Shown here: piece after piece, positions 1-10,399 of the stretch
How positions within the stretch are numbered: the stretch's first letter is position 1
Layout of the letters: each line of letters begins with the position of its first letter
Assembly: GCF_007747795.1 (NCBI RefSeq)
Contig: NZ_CP036275.1
Coordinates: forward strand, 6,378,001-6,442,000
Length of the DNA stretch: 64,000 nucleotides
Reading direction: 5' to 3'
DNA from: Maioricimonas rarisocia
GTDB lineage: Bacteria > Planctomycetota > Planctomycetia > Planctomycetales > Planctomycetaceae
Notes under the pieces: generated by a model
What the model saw: the letters and a program-made list of their open reading frames with translations, nothing else
Told to the model about the DNA's origin: nothing
Database searches by the model: none
Made by a program: the position numbers and the translations under genes

Positions 1-3000
1 GGCTGCCGCCCCTTCCTCAGCGGGACTCAGAACGAAGTCGAGAATCTGGTTAAGCGTGCGGAAGTCATCCAGCGAGCGGGTCGAAACGCTGGCGGCGAGG
101 TGATCGAGCGGGAAATTCTCCACCAGCTCGCCGATCAGCTGCGCTTTCTTGATGCTGTCGATCCCCAGATCCGCTTCCAGATCGACGTCGAAGTCCACCA
201 TCTCCGGGGGATATCCGGTCTGATCGACGATGAACTCGAGCATGGTCTCCGCCAGTTCTTCTCGCGAGACCGCGGAGGCCGCACTCGCTGATGGCTGCGG
301 TGCCGGTTGGCTTGCCGGAGCAGCCGCGTCCGCCTGGCGGGTCGGTGGCGGTTCCGACACAGGTGCTGACGGCGGGGCAGGGGAGGTCGGCGGTGTCTTT
401 GCGGTCGGCGTCGGTCTCGGGTCTGCTGCCGGCTCCTGCGTGGCGGAAGCGCGGGCCCGCTCCTTGCGGCGTTGTGTGGCGTCGAATTCGAAGATTCGCC
501 CACGTTGCGGAGCTTGCGGTGCAGCGGCTGGTGCTGATGGTGCCGGGGCCGCCGACTGAGTACTGACGAGGTTGCCCGTCGCCTCGAGCAGAGCACGAAC
601 GCGGACGAGCTGCTCGTCGGACGAGCGGTTCACTTCGTCGGTCGCGACCGCAATGGCCGACTTGCCCTGGACGATACGGCGGTGCAGCTTTGTGAGCACA
701 CTGTTGGGACCGACTTCGACCAGAACCGCCGGACCGTCGGCGACGATGCGTTCGATCAGATCGACGTAGCGGACCGGCTCGGTCAACTGGCGCGCGAGGT
801 TCTCCCGCACGGCCTGGGCATCCGCGACCGGCTGATTGGTCACGCTCGAGACGAAACCGTTGCCCGGCGACTGCATGGAGATCTGCTGCAGTGCCTGACG
901 AAACGGTTCTTCCGCAGGCTTCATCAGCGGCGTGTGGAATGGCCTGGGAACGGCGAGTGTCCGCGCGACATAGCCCTCGGCTTCCAGCAGACGCTGGAGC
1001 CCTGCCACCGCCGGGCTGGTCCCGCCGGCAACGACCTGGTCGGGAGCATTGTGATTCGCGACGAAGACGGTTCCACCGAACAGTTGTGCGGTCTCTTCGA
1101 CAAACGGGGCGGGTGCATTCGTCGAAAGCATGCCCCCTTCGACAGTCACGTTCTGTTCGATCGAGTCGACGCGGGCCCGGGTCAGCGAGACGGCATCGGC
1201 GACAGACAGAGCTCCTGCGGCCACGAGGGCCGGGATCTCACCGTAGCTGTGGCCTGCAACGACGTCAGGCTCGAGGCCCAGTTCCCGCAGCGTTACCAGC
1301 ATCATCAGATCGCCGACAAGCATCGACAGTTGCGTCCGCAGCGCATCCCGCCCCATCTGGCCGTCGAGATCGCGGAGCAGGGATTCGCAGTCGGGAAGCG
1401 ACTGAGCCGAGAGGGCGCGATCCAGTTCTTCGGTGATTGCCGCCGCGGCAGGGCTGAGCGACCGCAGTGGTCGGCACATCTCCGGATACTGCGATCCCTG
1501 ACCGGGAAACAGAAATGCCAGTCGGGGCGTGCCGGCCGTCCGTTCGAAGAAGTACATGCCGGCCCGTTCGAGCAGGCGTTCCCCGCCGGGCTGAGCCAGC
1601 GCGGCGGCGGCCTGCGAAAGTTGAGTCTGCAACGTCTGATCGCTGTCGTAGACGATGCTCAATCGGAGTGGTGACGCCGCGTCGAACGGCGCATTGCGCT
1701 GCGTCTCGGAAACGGTCGCCAGACGACCGGCCAGATCCACGAGCCGGTCGCGAAGCTGGGCACGGTTCTGTGCGGCCAACCGCATGATTCGCCAGCTTTC
1801 GCCCCGTTCGCGGACGGCTTGCGTCCGGGGGCGTTGCGGCAGATTCGATCCTCCTTCAAGAACCATGGTCCAGGCAGCTCCGCTGGATGATGCACTCGTG
1901 ACCGCTGCCAGCGACGTGCCGGCCGAAGTCGTATCAAATAACTGGCGTCGTTCGTGCGGCAGCAGCAGCCCACTGTGGGCCGCCGTCTCTTCGGGCGACT
2001 CGAGACCGAAGTCGGCCACTGTCTGTCCGTGCTCGAGTTCGAGCGTCGCCTTGATCGTCGACAGCATGCCGGCCGTACCGAGCGCGTGCCCGATCTGGCC
2101 GGATAGCGAATTGAGTGACGTCTCGGGTGCCGCCGCATCGTCTGTTTCCGCTTTCCACACACGGGCGACGGCTGGCAGATCGTTCTGCACGGCATGACGA
2201 CTGGAAAGCTCAATGAATCCGAACTGATCCGGCGTCTTCTGTGCGCTCGCGAGGGCACGTTCCCCCGCCCGGATGCCGGCAGCAACCGGATCGGTGTATT
2301 CGGCCGAGTGCCCGATGCCTCGAATGACCGCGCGAATCGTATCGCCGTCCCGCTGCGCATCGCTGAGTCGCTTGAGCAGCAACACGCCGACGGCCTCGGC
2401 CGGCACAACGCCATCTGCACGAGCATCGAGCTGCGAGCAGGACGGTTTCTCCGAGAGCTGTTCTGTCATCGACAGCATGGCGTACGTGTTGACGTCGAGA
2501 GACTGCTGCCCCGAGGCACACAGCACGGCCGAGCAGGTTCCGGTCCGCAGCAGATTCACCGCCGACGAGATTGCACATGCCGCAGAGACGTCGTCACCGT
2601 CGATGGCGAAGGCGCCACCCATCAGGTCAAACGTCTTGGTCAATCGGGAGGCGAGCGTGCTGCTGGTAAAGCTGCCGGTTTCGTCCATCAGGGCCGGCAT
2701 GTGCTCGAGCAGTTTCTCCTCGAACTCGTCGAGACATTGTCCCTGCACAGCTGGGGGAACTCCCTGCTGCTGCAACAGGGTCTCGAGCCGGGCCCGCATC
2801 TCGGGCAGTCGCAGTCCCACCTGCATCTCGCAGGCGAAGTCGCCGCCGAAGATCGTCCCGACGACCACTGCACAATGTTCGCGATCGAATTCCCGCTCCA
2901 TACAGCCGGCATCGCGAAGCGCCTGGTCGGCCGCATCGAGTAGCATGAACTGCAGCGGATTCGCGTTGGCAATCTGCTTGGGCGGAATCCGGTGTTTCTT

Positions 3001-4710
3001 CCAGTCGTATTCGAAGCCTTCGATAACCCCGCCGATGTTCGTCTTCGCACGAAACGCCTCATCCCCGGGGCTGTTCACGTAGACGTCCGGATTCCAGCGA
3101 TCGGCCGGCACCGGCATCTTGGGATCACGGCCGGAAGCAATCAGTTCCCAGAAGGCCTGGACCGTCAATGCACCGGGCGTGATGGCTCCCATGCCCACGA
3201 CGGCAATCGGCTCGTTCGGGCTGATACCAGTAGACTGCTGCGACGAACGGCTGACGGGAGTCTCCGGCACCGATCCCGAAGCGTTCAGCCGTTCACTCGG
3301 CCGGTCATCCAGCACGACGTGGATGTTCAGTCCGCCAATGCCGAAGGCGTTGACTGCCGTGCGACGCACCCCGAACCGCTGGTGCGGCTGCCAGTCCTGC
3401 CTGGCCGTCGAAACCTGGAAGGGAATGTCGTTCCAGGGAATCTCCGGGTTTGGAGTCCGATAGTTGATCTGAGGCGGAATGCAGCCGGCGTTCATCGCCA
3501 GGATTGCTTTGACGAGTCCGGCAACACCGGCGGTCTCGAGCGTGTGTCCGATGTTGGCCTTCACGCTGCCAATCGGAACCGGTGCGGAACCGGCAAGCGG
3601 TTCCGAGAGTGCTTCCGTCAATGCGGAGAGCTCGGTCGCGTCGCCAACCTGTGTCGACGTGGCATGACACTCGAGATACTGCAGTCCTTTCGGATCGACG
3701 CCGGCGGCATAGGCACGGCGAATCGCGCGGATCTGACCTTCCTTACGGGGAGCCCACAGGCTCTTGCCGCGACCGTCCGAAGCGAGTCCAACACCACGAA
3801 CCACCGCCAGGACGCGGTCCCCGTCCCGCTCGGCGGCAGGTAACGGTTTAAGAACCACGGCCGCATAACCGTCGGAGCTGATCAGTCCGTCCGCGTCGGC
3901 GTCGAAGGGGCGCGAGCCGGTGGCGCTGATGGACTGGGCCATCGAAAATAGCACCATGCCGTACCACTTGCTGTACGAGGCACCACCGACGATGGCGAAG
4001 TCGATCTCTCCCTGCTGCAGAGCCTGAACTCCCAGCGCCATCGCCACCAGTGACGAAGCACAGGCCGCATCGACCGCCATGCTCGGTCCGTCGAGACCGA
4101 AGGCTTTGACGATCAGATTGGAGATGGCGTGTGCCCCCAGTTCGGGGCCTTCGGACGTGCGGCGCGGTGACGATCGACGGACGCCGTCGATGAATTCCCG
4201 CAGCGTCTTTTCCCGCAGGTCCGGCGGGAGCTCGCGGAAGGCGTTGGCCTCCCGAAGCGATTCGGCCGCCTGCTCGATGTAGGTCGAATACGAGACATCA
4301 CCGGCCAGGCAACTTCCCCCGGCGTGGCCGATGTACACCCCGCCGCGACGCTGTGGAAGCTGAAACGGATCCAGGCCGGCGTGCCGCAGGGCAGCCGCGG
4401 CTACCTCGCACATGGTGAGGTGGGCGATGTCGTGTCGGGAGATCAGATCCGGCGGGAGCGGACAGATCGCCGGATTGACCGGCCGGTCGGGAACGACGCC
4501 GCCGAGTTCGGAGTACGATTTGCCGCGTTGCCCACGTTGTGCCGGATCGAAATAGAGAGCCCGATCGAGCCGCTCGTCGGGCAGCCGGCCGATCGCACTG
4601 CGTCCGTCACGGATGAGTGACCAGTACTCGTCGAGGTTGTCGGCACCCGGCATGCGACAGCCCATGCCGACGACCGCAATCGGCACGGGACCGGAGGGGG
4701 AGAAGTTCAT
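1..4710 (-). CDS. Type I polyketide/PUFA-like secondary-lipid synthase, KS-KS-AT-ACP (C-terminus beyond left edge)
   Basis: The frame starts at ATG 4710 and stays open for 1570 codons to the window edge, so the protein is C-terminally incomplete here. Domains in order: ketosynthase 1 (about residues 8-440) with active Cys217 in DAACAS, a His in ECHATST and a second His in NIGHT; a second ketosynthase (about 460-890) with Cys712 in SAACA and a GHALGTAG motif, but no recognisable HGTGT motif; acyltransferase (about 1030-1330) with PGQGSQ, Ser1155 in GHSYGE and a downstream FHTP; a Pro/Ala-rich linker; and an acyl-carrier domain with phosphopantetheine Ser1519 in LGIDSIKK. The LGIDSIK carrier motif and iterative layout resemble PUFA synthase or heterocyst-glycolipid synthase subunits more than modular polyketide synthases. 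It probably builds a long acyl chain on its own carrier domain in the cytoplasm. The product cannot be predicted, and reductive domains, if any, lie outside the window. Confidence 0.9.
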   Translation of the reverse strand, partial: MNFSPSGPVPIAVVGMGCRMPGADNLDEYWSLIRDGRSAIGRLPDERLDRALYFDPAQRGQRGKSYSELGGVVPDRPVNPAICPLPPDLISRHDIAHLTMCEVAAAALRHAGLDPFQLPQRRGGVYIGHAGGSCLAGDVSYSTYIEQAAESLREANAFRELPPDLREKTLREFIDGVRRSSPRRTSEGPELGAHAISNLIVKAFGLDGPSMAVDAACASSLVAMALGVQALQQGEIDFAIVGGASYSKWYGMVLFSMAQSISATGSRPFDADADGLISSDGYAAVVLKPLPAAERDGDRVLAVVRGVGLASDGRGKSLWAPRKEGQIRAIRRAYAAGVDPKGLQYLECHATSTQVGDATELSALTEALSEPLAGSAPVPIGSVKANIGHTLETAGVAGLVKAILAMNAGCIPPQINYRTPNPEIPWNDIPFQVSTARQDWQPHQRFGVRRTAVNAFGIGGLNIHVVLDDRPSERLNASGSVPETPVSRSSQQSTGISPNEPIAVVGMGAITPGALTVQAFWELIASGRDPKMPVPADRWNPDVYVNSPGDEAFRAKTNIGGVIEGFEYDWKKHRIPPKQIANANPLQFMLLDAADQALRDAGCMEREFDREHCAVVVGTIFGGDFACEMQVGLRLPEMRARLETLLQQQGVPPAVQGQCLDEFEEKLLEHMPALMDETGSFTSSTLASRLTKTFDLMGGAFAIDGDDVSAACAISSAVNLLRTGTCSAVLCASGQQSLDVNTYAMLSMTEQLSEKPSCSQLDARADGVVPAEAVGVLLLKRLSDAQRDGDTIRAVIRGIGHSAEYTDPVAAGIRAGERALASAQKTPDQFGFIELSSRHAVQNDLPAVARVWKAETDDAAAPETSLNSLSGQIGHALGTAGMLSTIKATLELEHGQTVADFGLESPEETAAHSGLLLPHERRQLFDTTSAGTSLAAVTSASSSGAAWTMVLEGGSNLPQRPRTQAVRERGESWRIMRLAAQNRAQLRDRLVDLAGRLATVSETQRNAPFDAASPLRLSIVYDSDQTLQTQLSQAAAALAQPGGERLLERAGMYFFERTAGTPRLAFLFPGQGSQYPEMCRPLRSLSPAAAAITEELDRALSAQSLPDCESLLRDLDGQMGRDALRTQLSMLVGDLMMLVTLRELGLEPDVVAGHSYGEIPALVAAGALSVADAVSLTRARVDSIEQNVTVEGGMLSTNAPAPFVEETAQLFGGTVFVANHNAPDQVVAGGTSPAVAGLQRLLEAEGYVARTLAVPRPFHTPLMKPAEEPFRQALQQISMQSPGNGFVSSVTNQPVADAQAVRENLARQLTEPVRYVDLIERIVADGPAVLVEVGPNSVLTKLHRRIVQGKSAIAVATDEVNRSSDEQLVRVRALLEATGNLVSTQSAAPAPSAPAAAPQAPQRGRIFEFDATQRRKERARASATQEPAADPRPTPTAKTPPTSPAPPSAPVSEPPPTRQADAAAPASQPAPQPSASAASAVSREELAETMLEFIVDQTGYPPEMVDFDVDLEADLGIDSIKKAQLIGELVENFPLDHLAASVSTRSLDDFRTLNQILDFVLSPAEEGAAA

Positions 4711-5276
4711 AGCAGATATCCGTCCCGGAAGAGCGCAACAGCGACCCTGATTCGACACACGAAACTGCTGAAATCGAAACGCCCTCCCTGTCGATGTTTC
4801 GCATCTGCGTCGCCCGGCGCGTTTGCGACCCTGGATTGTTTGCGCAGCATGGACACTCTAAGGAGGCTGGGGGTGCAAACGCAAATACGAAAGCTCCGCG
4901 ATTCTCAGCACGTTCACCTCCGCTGCCAACCGCTCCGATTGCCCCCACATCCGGCGTTCGACGTCCCACTGACCGCAGCCGGAAAAATCGGACGGATTGG
5001 CGTACTCACCGGTCCAACCAACCAGTTACGGCAACTTCAGTCAAGCTGCACCATGCACTTTCGCTCCAGTCAGCACGATTGGTCGGACGATACAGACAGG
5101 GCGGATTGTATCGGCGGCCATTGCGGTGCGTCCAACGGACGCTGGTGCAGGAAACGGCAGCTCTGCAAAGACGATCGGGCCTGCCATCCTGAGCCTGGCC
5201 GACATCCGTCGCGACGGCCGAGATCCGAACGTGTCGTTTCGAATCACTTCGCGCATCGCCGCAGACTCCAGGCACA
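4711..5276. other. Intergenic region between divergent PKS and TolC-like genes
   Basis: This 566-base gap separates the starts of two divergent genes, so promoters for both should lie here. I see no convincing coding frame, RNA gene or clear sigma-70 hexamer pair. The short open frames run across stop-poor GC-rich sequence and lack ribosome sites. Confidence 0.5.
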
Positions 5277-7412
5277 ATGCTCCAAATGCCCGTGCAACGA
5301 TGGATCGCCTACGCGTTGCTGCTGCCCGGGCTGCTGGTCCCTGGCTGCAGCTGGCATGGGGACGAAGTCCATTATCTCGGGCGTCCTCACCAGGAGCATT
5401 ACCGGGACGTCGCCCAGCGCATCGAATACCCGGCCGTCGACGAGCCCTCGACGGCAGCCGTCGAATTCACCGACGCGCCCCGCACACTCGACTACAGCAG
5501 CGCCCAGGATGTCTGGGAGATGCCGCTGGCCGAGGCGACCTATCTGGCGCTGCTCCATAACGACGTGATCCGGACCGGCGGGGCATTTCTCTCCCGTTTC
5601 AATCCGGTACTCAGTTCTCCCGAGGCCGTCGCGACCGTCTATGACCCGGCGATTCAGGAGACGGGCATCCTGCTGGGCAACCGCGGTATCGAAGCGGCCC
5701 TCTCTGACTTCGACGCGAACTTCACGACCCAGATGCTCTGGGGCCGGGATGAAGTGCTGACGAACAATCCGTTTCTCAGCAGTGGCGTTGCGGGAGGAAC
5801 CCTCGTCTCGGAGACGGCTGAATTCAATGCCGTCCTTGCGAAACAGATGGCCAACGGCGGTCAGTTCAGTCTCGGGCACCAGATCAACTACCTGGGGTCA
5901 AATTCCGCTTTCCAGCTGTTTCCCTCCACATACGTCGGATCGATCAGCGCGACCTACCGGCAGCCGCTTCTGGCCGGGGCCGGCACCGAATACACCCGCA
6001 TCGCCGGTCCGATCGGTCGCAACGTCACCGCAGTGACCGGGGTTTCGCAGGGTGTCGTGATCGCCCGGATCAACAGCGACATCGAGCTGACCGATTTCGA
6101 AGCGAACGTCCGCAATCTGCTGCGGGACGTCGAAGACGCCTACTGGGACCTGTACATCGCTTACCGCAGTTTCGACGCGGCGGCGAGTGCCCGGAATGCC
6201 ACGATGCGGGTCTGGCGGGTCGCCAGTGCAAAGCTCGAAGTCGGGCATGACCTGCCTCCCTATGCCGAGGCCCAGGCCCGTGACCAGCTTTTTGAATCCC
6301 AGATTGCGACCGACAACGCCCGTTCAAACGTCTACGAAGCCGAGACGCGGCTGCGGCGGCTGCTGGGTCTGAACGTCAATGATGGTCGCGTCATCCGTCC
6401 CACGGATGAACCGATTACAGCCAAGGTCGTTCCCGACTGGGCGATGGCGGTTTCCGAAGCATTGACGCAACGCGTCGAACTGCGGCGCCAGAAGTGGCGG
6501 ATGAAGAGTCTCGAATTGCAGCTGCGGGCTGCCGAGAGCCAGTTGCAGCCCCGTCTCGACTTGATTGCGGCGTACCGGGTGAATGGCTTCGGCGACGATC
6601 TGCTGGCCCAGAACGAGAGCAACACGTTCTATAAGTCGATCACGAACAACGAACAGACCGGCTGGAACCTCGGTTTCGAGATGACGATGCCGATCGGTTT
6701 CCGCACGGCGAAGTCCCAGGTCCGCAACCTCGAACTGCAACTCGCCCGCGCCCGCCGCGTGCTGGAAACCCAGGAACTGGAAATCAGTCACGAGGTGGCG
6801 AACGCATTCCAGCGGCTCGCACGCTCGTATCAGGCAGCTGAGCTGAGCCTCAACCGGGTCCGGGCAGCGCGGGAATATGTCTCACGCCTGGAGGCCCGGA
6901 GCGACCGGGAGCTGAACGTCGACCTTCTGTTGCGTGCCCAGCGGACTGCAGCGAACGCCGAAGTGACGTACTACTCGCACCTTGTCGACTACAACCGGGC
7001 CCTGGCAGATCTGCATTTCCGCAAGGGAACGCTTCTCGAGCACTATGACGTGCACCTCATGGAAGGTCCGTGGACTCCACCGGCCTACACGGACTCACAC
7101 CGTCGCCGCGAGGCCCGTATGTACGGACTCAACGTCGATCCGCACATGATCGAGGAATCTCCCGAGCCGTTTGCCCTGCCCGGTCCGATCGGCGGCAAGG
7201 GTGTGGCGGTCCCGGGATCGATTCAGCCGACGGGTGGCAGCATGGTCCCATCCGCCGAACCGCCGTTCGAACCTCCCGCGGCGCCGCCGGAGGCATTGCC
7301 ACCGCTTGAAGCACCGGACAGTGCCGTTCGCGCCGGGGAATCGCCCGAATGGCAAACGTCGCGCGGTGCCGCGACGGCGGCGGACGACAGCGATCCGTTC
7401 GCGGTCCGGTAG
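5277..7412 (+). CDS. TolC-family outer-membrane efflux lipoprotein
   Basis: A 711-residue protein with an N-terminal signal ending in a lipobox (LLVPGC, Cys about residue 24), so a lipid-anchored outer-membrane factor is expected. The body has the long amphipathic alpha-helical repeats typical of TolC/OprM trimers, for example the stretch around residues 260-370 with repeated Ala/Arg/Glu heptads, and a second half with the same pattern around 480-590. The C-terminal 110 residues are Pro-rich and longer than in ordinary TolC proteins. It would form the exit duct for substrates moved by an inner-membrane pump and a periplasmic adaptor. The convergent minus-strand genes encoding two HlyD-type adaptors are the obvious partners. 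No ABC or RND pump lies beside it. Confidence 0.85.
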   Translation: MLQMPVQRWIAYALLLPGLLVPGCSWHGDEVHYLGRPHQEHYRDVAQRIEYPAVDEPSTAAVEFTDAPRTLDYSSAQDVWEMPLAEATYLALLHNDVIRTGGAFLSRFNPVLSSPEAVATVYDPAIQETGILLGNRGIEAALSDFDANFTTQMLWGRDEVLTNNPFLSSGVAGGTLVSETAEFNAVLAKQMANGGQFSLGHQINYLGSNSAFQLFPSTYVGSISATYRQPLLAGAGTEYTRIAGPIGRNVTAVTGVSQGVVIARINSDIELTDFEANVRNLLRDVEDAYWDLYIAYRSFDAAASARNATMRVWRVASAKLEVGHDLPPYAEAQARDQLFESQIATDNARSNVYEAETRLRRLLGLNVNDGRVIRPTDEPITAKVVPDWAMAVSEALTQRVELRRQKWRMKSLELQLRAAESQLQPRLDLIAAYRVNGFGDDLLAQNESNTFYKSITNNEQTGWNLGFEMTMPIGFRTAKSQVRNLELQLARARRVLETQELEISHEVANAFQRLARSYQAAELSLNRVRAAREYVSRLEARSDRELNVDLLLRAQRTAANAEVTYYSHLVDYNRALADLHFRKGTLLEHYDVHLMEGPWTPPAYTDSHRRREARMYGLNVDPHMIEESPEPFALPGPIGGKGVAVPGSIQPTGGSMVPSAEPPFEPPAAPPEALPPLEAPDSAVRAGESPEWQTSRGAATAADDSDPFAVR

Positions 7413-7456
7413 TTCCCGGCATACTTCTGAGAGTCGGGCCGGAACGACCTTCAGCC

Positions 7457-8032
7457 TCAGGCCCGGTTGCGGTACAGGTTCGGATCGATCACGCCACACA
7501 TGGCGGCTTCGTCCAGTTCTTCGTCGCAGAACTCGTTGATGATCTTCACGGTCTCCCGTGGGTCGCTCAGCAGTTCGTTGTACCAGACGTAGACCGTCTC
7601 GAAGTTCGGCTGCAGCTCGAGCCATTCCTCGATCTTCTGCAGCTCTTTCTCGAACAGTCCCATCATCAGCGCGTCGTCGCCCGGTTTCGGATCCTTGCCG
7701 TGACGACGCAGCATCTTGTTCTGCGAGGCAATGACTTCCGGCAGCGCACGGCGCATGAAGACGACACGGTACGAGAAGTCAGATGGCAGATCGCGGAGCA
7801 ACGAGTAGACCATCTTCACGACCTTGCCCCGGGCGTCCGGCAACCAGGAAGGATCGTCGCGTGTCTTCTTGACCGGCTCGAACTCGTAGTAGCCGTTCGG
7901 GTTGTCGTCGTCGGCCGTCCGTACGCGGTCGGTGACGGCAGTCAGGCCACCCTGCTCGAGCATCTTCATCATCATCGAAGTGCCGGATCGCGGCAGTCCG
8001 GAGACGATCGTGATGTGTTCACTGTTCGGCAT
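7457..8032 (-). CDS. Sulfotransferase-family protein
   Basis: A 191-residue protein that starts with a PAPS-binding loop, GLPRSGTSMMM at about residues 11-21, the 5'-phosphosulfate signature of sulfotransferases. It is followed by a D/N-rich segment and the conserved region expected for a 3'-phosphate site (RDLPSDFSYRVVFMRR). It is short for the family (usually 250-300 residues), so the acceptor-binding part is reduced. It lies 69 bases downstream of the M50-HlyD gene on the same strand and may be the last gene of that transcription unit. The stop is 45 bases from the stop of the convergent TolC-like gene. The acceptor could be a glycan, lipid or protein; the sequence does not say which. Confidence 0.75.
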   Translation of the reverse strand: MPNSEHITIVSGLPRSGTSMMMKMLEQGGLTAVTDRVRTADDDNPNGYYEFEPVKKTRDDPSWLPDARGKVVKMVYSLLRDLPSDFSYRVVFMRRALPEVIASQNKMLRRHGKDPKPGDDALMMGLFEKELQKIEEWLELQPNFETVYVWYNELLSDPRETVKIINEFCDEELDEAAMCGVIDPNLYRNRA

Positions 8033-8101
8033 CGTATTGACTCAAAATGTTCCGGTGGCGATGGGCGGCGGATCGTCGACGCGAGCGCTGCAGACCGCAG
8101 C

Positions 8102-10351
8102 TTACATCTGGAAGACCTGATTGAAAGTGCGGGCCAACCACTGCCAGCAGGTCCAGGTTCCGCAATCAACCCTGGCCTTGCCCCGATTACCATGCCGCAG
8201 GACACCGTCAACGTCGAGCTGATCACTGTCATCGAGACGGACGCGCACCTGGTAGTGCGGCGAGACGGGCGTGTCGGTCATGCCGTCTTCCGAGACTGTC
8301 GCAAGTTCGCCGCCAACGCGATTGCTCAGGGGCGTGGGAACAGTGGTGGCACGATCGACACCGACGCTCTCGGTCGAGCCGGTGAGCGTCACATCGGGGG
8401 CAGCGTCCAGTTTCAGCCAGACGTGCTGGTCGTCGTCGACAAACTCCATTTCGGACTGATCGATGAGCAGCACCGCATCAAAATCGCTGGACGGGCCGAT
8501 CTCGCACAGAAGCGTGTTGCGATGCAGATAACGGTTCTGGTTCTCCGATTTGAGCGGGTGCGTTGACGCCAGCTCACTTGTCCCGATTCCCGCATCGGCC
8601 GGTCGAGCCGTGGCCGGTATCACGATGCCGCTCCGCGGTGCTTTGACGGTCAGTTCGGAAAGTTGCTGTTTGCGGGTTTCGAGCATTTCGCGGGTCTGAC
8701 GGACACTGACTTCGAGTGCCTGGCGATCCTGCTCTCTGTCCAGCGCGATTGCCGTCTGGATCCGGATGTCGGCCACGCGGAGGCGATGTTCCAGCTCGGC
8801 AATCTCGTCTTCGAGAGGCTCATTGTCGAGAACGGCGATCACGTCCCCTTCTTCCACCCGTTGCCCCGGTTCGACGCGGATGTCCTTCAGGTAGCCGGCC
8901 ACTGTGGCGTAGACCGGGACGGCGTCGCGGTACTCGACACTGGCAACCGATTCGACGCGGTGCGGCACGGGCAGCCAGCCAAATGCTGCCACGGCGATGG
9001 CGAGGATCACGATGGTGCGGATGAACTTCGGACCGGTCACGATTTCCCCCACGTTGTCCTGATGTGCGACAAAACTGACGGTCTTCCAGAGCGGCATCAC
9101 GACAGTCAGCCCCAACCCCGCGGCCCCCAGGATCTTGCTGATCACGCCCAGCTTGTACGGTTCGAGAAAGCGGTACAGAAACCAGCTGATCACGACGACG
9201 AGCACCAGCCGGTACAGGTACGCCAGCACGGCATAGGTGACGAACAGCAGACGGCGGCGTTCGGGCAGAAACGCCGGTGCCGGGATGTCGATTCCCAGGG
9301 CGTGCCGGAAGATCAGATGCCGCACCAGCTCGCTCGACTTCTGCATCAGGTTCGGAACATGCAGCAGGTCGGTCATCACGTAGTAGCCGTCGTACCGCAA
9401 CAGCGGATTGCCGTTGACCAGCAGCGTATTGAACGAGCAGACCGCCATCATGGCGAATGCAATGTTGTGGATGATCCCCGGCTCGGTCAGCCACCACGCG
9501 AACACGGCAATCGATGCGAGCGTGATTTCGACGTACATGCCGGCGGCGCTGATCCAGATCCTTGCCCAGCGACTGCCGGTCATCCACGAGTCGGAGACAT
9601 TGCAGTACAGGCAGGGCGTGAACACGAGAAACAGCACCCCCATGTCGTGGCATTCGCCCTTGAAGTGCTTGCAGGTCAGTCCGTGACCGAACTCGTGGAG
9701 AATCTTCGAAATGCCAACCGCCACCCACAACCAGAAGACGTTGTGAACGTTGAAGAACGTATGGAACTGCAGCAGTTCGGGTCGGGAGCGAAACTGGTCG
9801 TAGTTGAGGGTCACCAGCAGTCCTGCTGCGAGCCACAGCAGCAAGGTCAGCGCGACACCGGTGGTCGAGAACAGAAAGGAAACGCGCGGATACATCCACG
9901 ACAGCAGCCGCTCCGGATCGAATCCGGGCAGTTTGATGTACAGAAAGTTGGTGAACGTCGAAATCCGTTTCTGACGCTTCCTCTGCTCACGCGCCTCGTA
10001 CAGGGCGTCGCCGACGCCGGGGACGATGGTCACCACGAGCCCGAGCTGAAGGAGTTGCTGGGCAAACCGGGCGACATCTTCGAGTTGAAACTGCTGCGGC
10101 CGGAACTCGGCGTTCATCCGCTCGACGATCTGCTCGGCAGTCCGCTTGCCGTCCAGCATGGACAGCAGCCGGTGCTCCTCACGGTCGAAGCGAAAGTACC
10201 GCAGCCCGATCGGGTCCTTGATGATGTAGCAGGTCCGCCCTTCGTAGACCTCCGTACGGACCACCAGATCGGGCCGCATCCGCAATGGAAGCGGCTCCTG
10301 CGGTGGCTGGGTGGATTCGGCGGTTTCGTCGACAGGACTGGCAACCGACAT
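8102..10351 (-). CDS. M50 zinc metalloprotease fused to a HlyD-type adaptor
   Basis: A 749-residue inner-membrane fusion protein. Residues 20-110 look like a PqqD-like winged-helix domain. Several membrane helices follow, with HEFGH (about residues 219-223), the zinc site of site-2 proteases, and LLRYDGYY (Asp about 321), the usual third ligand region. After the last helix come a biotinyl-lipoyl segment (VEPGQRVEEGDVIAVLDN), a coiled-coil hairpin and a HlyD beta-barrel. I prefer ATG 10351 to the upstream in-frame TTG at 10378. It lies 48 bases downstream of a GAF-HlyD gene. Fusions of this kind are annotated as putative peptide zinc metalloproteases and occur next to export adaptors. Whether the protease part cleaves a peptide cargo or has only a structural role is unknown. 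Confidence 0.85.
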   Translation of the reverse strand: MSVASPVDETAESTQPPQEPLPLRMRPDLVVRTEVYEGRTCYIIKDPIGLRYFRFDREEHRLLSMLDGKRTAEQIVERMNAEFRPQQFQLEDVARFAQQLLQLGLVVTIVPGVGDALYEAREQRKRQKRISTFTNFLYIKLPGFDPERLLSWMYPRVSFLFSTTGVALTLLLWLAAGLLVTLNYDQFRSRPELLQFHTFFNVHNVFWLWVAVGISKILHEFGHGLTCKHFKGECHDMGVLFLVFTPCLYCNVSDSWMTGSRWARIWISAAGMYVEITLASIAVFAWWLTEPGIIHNIAFAMMAVCSFNTLLVNGNPLLRYDGYYVMTDLLHVPNLMQKSSELVRHLIFRHALGIDIPAPAFLPERRRLLFVTYAVLAYLYRLVLVVVISWFLYRFLEPYKLGVISKILGAAGLGLTVVMPLWKTVSFVAHQDNVGEIVTGPKFIRTIVILAIAVAAFGWLPVPHRVESVASVEYRDAVPVYATVAGYLKDIRVEPGQRVEEGDVIAVLDNEPLEDEIAELEHRLRVADIRIQTAIALDREQDRQALEVSVRQTREMLETRKQQLSELTVKAPRSGIVIPATARPADAGIGTSELASTHPLKSENQNRYLHRNTLLCEIGPSSDFDAVLLIDQSEMEFVDDDQHVWLKLDAAPDVTLTGSTESVGVDRATTVPTPLSNRVGGELATVSEDGMTDTPVSPHYQVRVRLDDSDQLDVDGVLRHGNRGKARVDCGTWTCWQWLARTFNQVFQM

Positions 10352-10399
10352 GGAGAATTCACTCGAGGATTGCGGCAATAGACCGACGGAGCGACGAAC

